Origin: Bacteroidota bacterium
Lineage (GTDB): Bacteria > Bacteroidota > Bacteroidia > Cytophagales > Cyclobacteriaceae
Direction: 5' to 3'
Assembly: GCA_003242315.1 (NCBI GenBank)
Contig: QGUY01000152.1
Span: 1 to 9,396 of the forward strand
DNA length: 9,396 bases
The stretch's first letter is position 1. Every line of letters begins with the position of its first letter. The notes under the pieces are model-generated. The model saw only the letters and a program-made list of their open reading frames with translations, had not been told where the DNA came from and searched no databases. Positions 5,886 to 9,396 of the stretch are shown here, piece after piece. The translations under genes were made by a program, and so were the position numbers.

Positions 5886-8800
5886 TCAATGGGTGATGAC
5901 GATCTTCCGCCGCACTGTGGAGGTTCTCGTTTTGACGTCAACGAAATAAACGCCGGCGCTGAAATTGCCTGTGGGAATAGTTATGCGGTCTTCCTCAACC
6001 GTACCGGAAAACACCACCTGCCCCATCGTATTGATGATCGTGACGTTGGCGGGTAACACGCCGACAGGGACTTCTACGTTCAAATCTGTGGCCGCCGTGA
6101 CAGGGTTAGGATACACTCTCGTTTCTGAAACCGCGACTTCCGGTTCGGCAGCAGTGATGACAAAGACTGGCGACGGAAGGTTACATGCGCCGGTTTTGAT
6201 CACTACAAAATAATTGCCCGGCTCGCCTCCATACTCGTACGCTCGCGCCGTTTCAGATTCGAGAAGTTCACCGTTCTTGAACCACTGGTAGAACTCCGCT
6301 GTAAGCTTGCTGAACAGCTTTTGGTTAGCGATGATTACGGTATTCTCCGGAAGGTCGTTGTTGATTATGGGAACATCCCGTGTGTAGCTAGCCTCCTGAT
6401 TGCCGTCGCTCACGGTAACGGTGACGCTATATGTGCCCGTATTGTTGTAGATGTGGAACGGATTCCGAACAGTAGAAGTGTTGCTACCCGAAGTGGGATC
6501 ACCAAAATCCCACGACCATGAGATAATGTTTCCATCGCTCGTGTCTGTGAACTCGGTCAGCGAACCCTCACAATTGTATTTGAAACTGAAGTCGGCGAAC
6601 AGCGCTTCCCCACACGCACCCGGAGCCCAGTTGGCGGCATCATTAAGTGTGCTATTGGCACCAGCGCTTATCACAACGTCACCATCCACGCCGACGCGCG
6701 TGACATCCAGGAAATCGAAGCATCGTTTGAAGCGACCGTCAAAACTGAGCGTAGCCGAGCCTGCGCCGGTTGAGGAGAGCGTAATCCGGTTTCCCGCATT
6801 CGCATTAAGCTCAATAGTGCTCGTAAGGTTTTGCGTCGTACCATCGCCAATCGCGATTGAGGCTCCAGGTTGTACTCTGAAGGCACCGAAAGTGTTGTTC
6901 CCCAGCAGCGTCAGTCCTCCCGTCACGGATAGATCAGCAATAGTAGCACCGCCAGAGATGGTAGTGTTGACACCGGTCGCGTTTACTTTACCGTCGAACA
7001 CTACGCCCGTCCAGTTAAGTGTAACTGGCCCCGAACCCGAAAGGTTAAAGACGGCTCCGGCCGATTCAAGCGTGAGTACGGCACCGTTTAGGGTTGACGA
7101 TGTGAGGCCGGATACGGTAGTATTGGTTAAATCCAGGGTTTTTGCCGCCGCCGTCGTTGCGTTAAGTACTCCAACGTTGAGGGTGGCATTGCGTGCGACA
7201 AGGCCGCCACGCTGCACATTGATCGTTCCTACGTTGATCGTTCCATTAGCAGTCCATGTTGCATCAGTGGAACTGTTGATTAAAATCGTGGCGTTGGAGA
7301 GGTTGCTATTGCTCAGGCTTAATTGATTTTGTGCGGAACCCGATCCGATCAGTTCAATAGTACCAGACGTGGAGACGGAAAAAGCGGAAGAAGACACCAC
7401 GAAGTTTCCGTCTACCCGGAGTGTATTGTCGTTCAGTGACAAAGAGGCTGCGGTTTTTGCAAGCCACGTAAGCGAGGCACAAGCGGCGTCGTCGGTAAGG
7501 GAAATACTCTGGTTGGCAGCGGAAAAAGAATTCTCATCAATAATCACCCGACTGTCGATATCGGGTACCTGGTTTGCCGGTGGACCACCGGAGCTCAGTG
7601 ACCATTTTGTGGGATCGTTCCAGTTGCCAGAGTTTCCGATCCAATAGTAGGCTGTCTTAGGATCGTTGACGGGCGTGAAGGTGAGGATTAATGAGTAGTC
7701 CTGTTTTCCGCCTTGTAGGGTACCCTTGTGCTTAACCTCAAGCGTATAGGTTCGGGGTTCAGGCTGGTCGAAGTCTATTCTCTCGACGTTATCGCGCGTG
7801 TTATTACCTCTTACCGCGGGGCTGGTCGGACTGTTCGGATTCAATGTCCAGGGTAGTACTTCGTTGCCGCCGGAGTCGAAGATTCGAATGTCGAGATCAT
7901 TCACGAGCATAGGCGTTACCGGGTCGAGCTGCGGCGCCACTGGTGTTCCGGGTGGATCAGTCCATACAATTGTGGCTGTGACTTTTGTGTTAGCTTGTGG
8001 CTCAAAGGTGTACGTGAACACGTCGTTGTTGTTCAGCGTGTTTTCCAGGATCACGGTACTCTCCTGATCCTGGGCGAGCAGCACTTCAGCTGCGGCGCCT
8101 ACATCGAGAAGCCCCCAACCAAACCGGTAGTCCGGTCCGGGGTCAAGTCCTGCTTCACGGGCCGTATGAATGGCCAACGCTTTTAGCGTCGCGGCTTTCA
8201 TGTAGTTACCAGCATGAAGGTTGCTGTATAACTCCTGCAACAATGCCAGTGACCCCGTAGCGTTGGGGGCTGCCATGGACGTGCCCTGTGCAGAGCTGTA
8301 GGTGTCCTGACCGGATGAAGTCACCCCTGTTGAAAGAATTGACACGCCAGCGGCGACCAGGTCGGGCTTGATCCGGCCATCATCGGTCGGGCCCCAACTG
8401 CTAAATGACGACATGACAACACTGGAAGGGCCTGTGTAGTTGGGCACTTTGAGGACTGCACCAACAGTGATGTTGTTTTTTGCGCAGCCTTCGGGGCCGA
8501 TGCTATCGAAGCCCGTACCTCCGTTGCCATCAGCTGGGGCAGGGTGTGTGCCGTCACCCGTGTCCGATCTGTCATTACCGGCTGCCCATACGATGGTGTA
8601 GTACGGCGCGTTGTATGCAATAAGGTCAATTACGCGCGACTTGCTTGTATAAAAACCGAAGCGATAGTCCTCGAGCGTACTGATGGAACTGTTTCCTGCC
8701 CATGACCAACCGTTTTCGTCCTGAATGTAGCCCAACACTATACCGTAAGAATGGTTGGAAAACAACAACGACGTTTGATCGGGCTTGGCTAGATTAGCCA

Positions 8801-9311
8801 TCTCCGCCTCGTCACCCAAAAAATCCCACACGGAGAGTCTTGCTTTAGGCGCCATACCCTTTGCAGCGGCATTGAGGCCCGTTGCAGCAAGGGTACCCGC
8901 GACGTGCGTCGAGTGATCTGACAGTTCCAGGCTCTGGTTCGTGATTATCCGGCCTGCAAATTCTGCGTGGTCTTTAACCCGGCCAGCGTCCCACATACCA
9001 ATAACCATCCCCTCCCCTTCCAGGTTGAGTCCCAGAGGACCTCCTGCTCTTAGTTCATCTACGCCCGTAGTGATCGCCGCACCTGCATTGAAAGTAGTGA
9101 TGTAGATGGGCAAGCCTGATGAGTCGTCAATACCCACCATGAAGACATCATTGCCATTTGCATCTCGAAAATGCATAGGCAGGTTGTTAGCCTCGGCGTA
9201 TTGTCGTGCCTTTTCCAGCTGGCTGAGTTGATGATCGCGCCGCTCTGCTGCGAGTTCAGTGAGCACGCGGTGTGCCTGTTGAGCCTGTGCACAAAACGTT
9301 GCCAGCAACAT
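5886..9311 (-). CDS. Secreted S8 (subtilisin-like) serine protease with PKD and T9SS sorting domains
   Basis: This is a large extracellular or cell-surface endopeptidase of 1141 residues. The catalytic domain spans about 95-410: Asp108 in GMWDAG, His133 in DHSTHVAGT, oxyanion Asn246 in WAAGND, and Ser345 in GTSMAAP. Residues about 418-547 resemble the C-terminal beta-barrel of KP-43-type proteases (VNDLDIRIFD, NNVER-like RDNVERIDF, YTLEVKHKG). Residues about 556-900 form a Ser/Thr/Asn-rich beta-repeat module beginning YYWIGNSGNWNDPTKW. A PKD domain follows (about 905-982, SWDFGD at 934-939), then an Ig-like segment (about 990-1052, YQWFKNGE). The C-terminus (1066-1141: VYPNP, INTMGQVV, GVYFVDVKT, ending RRKIVITH) is a typical T9SS type A sorting domain, cleaved on export. 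ATG 9311 gives only a stub signal peptide (LLATFCAQAQ). The frame stays open upstream to a TAG near the edge without a start codon, so the true N-terminus is unclear. The natural substrate is unknown. Confidence 0.93.
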   Translation of the reverse strand: MLLATFCAQAQQAHRVLTELAAERRDHQLSQLEKARQYAEANNLPMHFRDANGNDVFMVGIDDSSGLPIYITTFNAGAAITTGVDELRAGGPLGLNLEGEGMVIGMWDAGRVKDHAEFAGRIITNQSLELSDHSTHVAGTLAATGLNAAAKGMAPKARLSVWDFLGDEAEMANLAKPDQTSLLFSNHSYGIVLGYIQDENGWSWAGNSSISTLEDYRFGFYTSKSRVIDLIAYNAPYYTIVWAAGNDRSDTGDGTHPAPADGNGGTGFDSIGPEGCAKNNITVGAVLKVPNYTGPSSVVMSSFSSWGPTDDGRIKPDLVAAGVSILSTGVTSSGQDTYSSAQGTSMAAPNATGSLALLQELYSNLHAGNYMKAATLKALAIHTAREAGLDPGPDYRFGWGLLDVGAAAEVLLAQDQESTVILENTLNNNDVFTYTFEPQANTKVTATIVWTDPPGTPVAPQLDPVTPMLVNDLDIRIFDSGGNEVLPWTLNPNSPTSPAVRGNNTRDNVERIDFDQPEPRTYTLEVKHKGTLQGGKQDYSLILTFTPVNDPKTAYYWIGNSGNWNDPTKWSLSSGGPPANQVPDIDSRVIIDENSFSAANQSISLTDDAACASLTWLAKTAASLSLNDNTLRVDGNFVVSSSAFSVSTSGTIELIGSGSAQNQLSLSNSNLSNATILINSSTDATWTANGTINVGTINVQRGGLVARNATLNVGVLNATTAAAKTLDLTNTTVSGLTSSTLNGAVLTLESAGAVFNLSGSGPVTLNWTGVVFDGKVNATGVNTTISGGATIADLSVTGGLTLLGNNTFGAFRVQPGASIAIGDGTTQNLTSTIELNANAGNRITLSSTGAGSATLSFDGRFKRCFDFLDVTRVGVDGDVVISAGANSTLNDAANWAPGACGEALFADFSFKYNCEGSLTEFTDTSDGNIISWSWDFGDPTSGSNTSTVRNPFHIYNNTGTYSVTVTVSDGNQEASYTRDVPIINNDLPENTVIIANQKLFSKLTAEFYQWFKNGELLESETARAYEYGGEPGNYFVVIKTGACNLPSPVFVITAAEPEVAVSETRVYPNPVTAATDLNVEVPVGVLPANVTIINTMGQVVFSGTVEEDRITIPTGNFSAGVYFVDVKTRTSTVRRKIVITH
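7215..7244 (-). repeat. Two tandem 15-bp units inside the protease gene
   Basis: The units 7215-7229 and 7230-7244 agree at 13 of 15 bases and encode GTINV twice in a row (residues 690-699). The repeat lies in the beta-repeat module and keeps the frame. It looks like a recent in-frame duplication, or codon-level similarity between adjacent beta-strand rungs. Confidence 0.6.
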
Positions 9312-9376
9312 CGTGGCCTGTCCCTTATAAAAATCACCGAGCCCCCCAGAACCGACTTGACCCCGGTTGACGTCTT

Positions 9377-9383
9377 CTCCTTT
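9377..9383 (-). promoter_or_regulatory. Shine-Dalgarno-like AAAGGAG near right edge
   Basis: On the minus strand AAAGGAG is followed after 3 bases by ACG (9373-9371). That ACG is in frame with a signal-peptide-like reading (S-T-G-V-K-S-V-L-G-G-S-V-I-F-I) in a different frame from the protease. It may mark the original translation start of the protease. Strong Shine-Dalgarno sequences are uncommon in Bacteroidota, so this is tentative. Confidence 0.3.
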
Positions 9384-9396
9384 GAAAAAAAACTAT

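Noticed and set aside
6451..7326. Plus-strand 291-codon frame inside the protease gene
   Set aside because: It is antisense to the Ser/Thr/Asn-rich repeat region, whose codon bias keeps the opposite frame open; composition is V/P/S/T-rich with no recognisable motif.
1..9396. CRISPR arrays, insertion sequences, toxin-antitoxin or phage-defence genes
   Set aside because: No regularly spaced repeats, terminal inverted repeats, transposase motifs or defence-family domains were seen on either strand.

Overview
The window looks like chromosomal housekeeping DNA from a member of the Bacteroidota, probably a Cytophagales-like or Chitinophagales-like bacterium. Three things point there. One is a giant secreted subtilase ending in a type IX secretion (T9SS) sorting domain. 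Another is promoter-like sites of the Bacteroidota TAnnTTTG type. The third is protein sequences (trigger factor, ClpP, ClpX, RelA/SpoT) with the wording I associate with that phylum. No species can be named from the sequence alone.

Layout. Positions 1-365 (minus) hold the 5' third of the hydrolase half of a RelA/SpoT-type (p)ppGpp enzyme, cut by the left edge. A 189-bp divergent spacer follows, with a promoter-like site for each direction, then tRNA-Leu(UAG) at 555-636. The protein quality-control block tig - clpP - clpX runs on the plus strand from 720 to 4243, in the same order as in E. coli and many other bacteria. The tig-clpP gap (185 bp) is rich in potential RNA structure, and clpX appears to have its own promoter in the clpP-clpX gap.

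clpX meets a minus-strand group tail to tail with only 5 bp between stop codons. Read in its own direction, that group is: a 1141-residue S8 protease with KP-43-like barrel, beta-rich repeat, PKD, Ig-like and T9SS domains (9311-5886); a 6-pyruvoyl-tetrahydropterin/6-carboxytetrahydropterin synthase homologue (5798-5358); and lpxB, the lipid A disaccharide synthase (5361-4249), which overlaps the pterin gene by ATGA.

How they work together. Trigger factor receives nascent chains, and ClpX unfolds and feeds substrates to the ClpP chamber. RelA/SpoT sets the stringent-response level. LpxB builds the outer-membrane lipid A core. The protease is an exported product that depends on T9SS.

I found no CRISPR array, insertion sequence, prophage or defence system, and nothing that amounts to a clearly new system. 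The most unusual signals are at the two edges. The first ~95 bases carry a burst of residue-changing differences in a very conserved enzyme, including loss of a catalytic Asp. The last ~90 bases seem to encode a signal peptide out of frame. Both may be contig-end sequence errors. The structured leader in front of clpP, with an overlapping upstream reading frame, is the best candidate for unexplained regulation.
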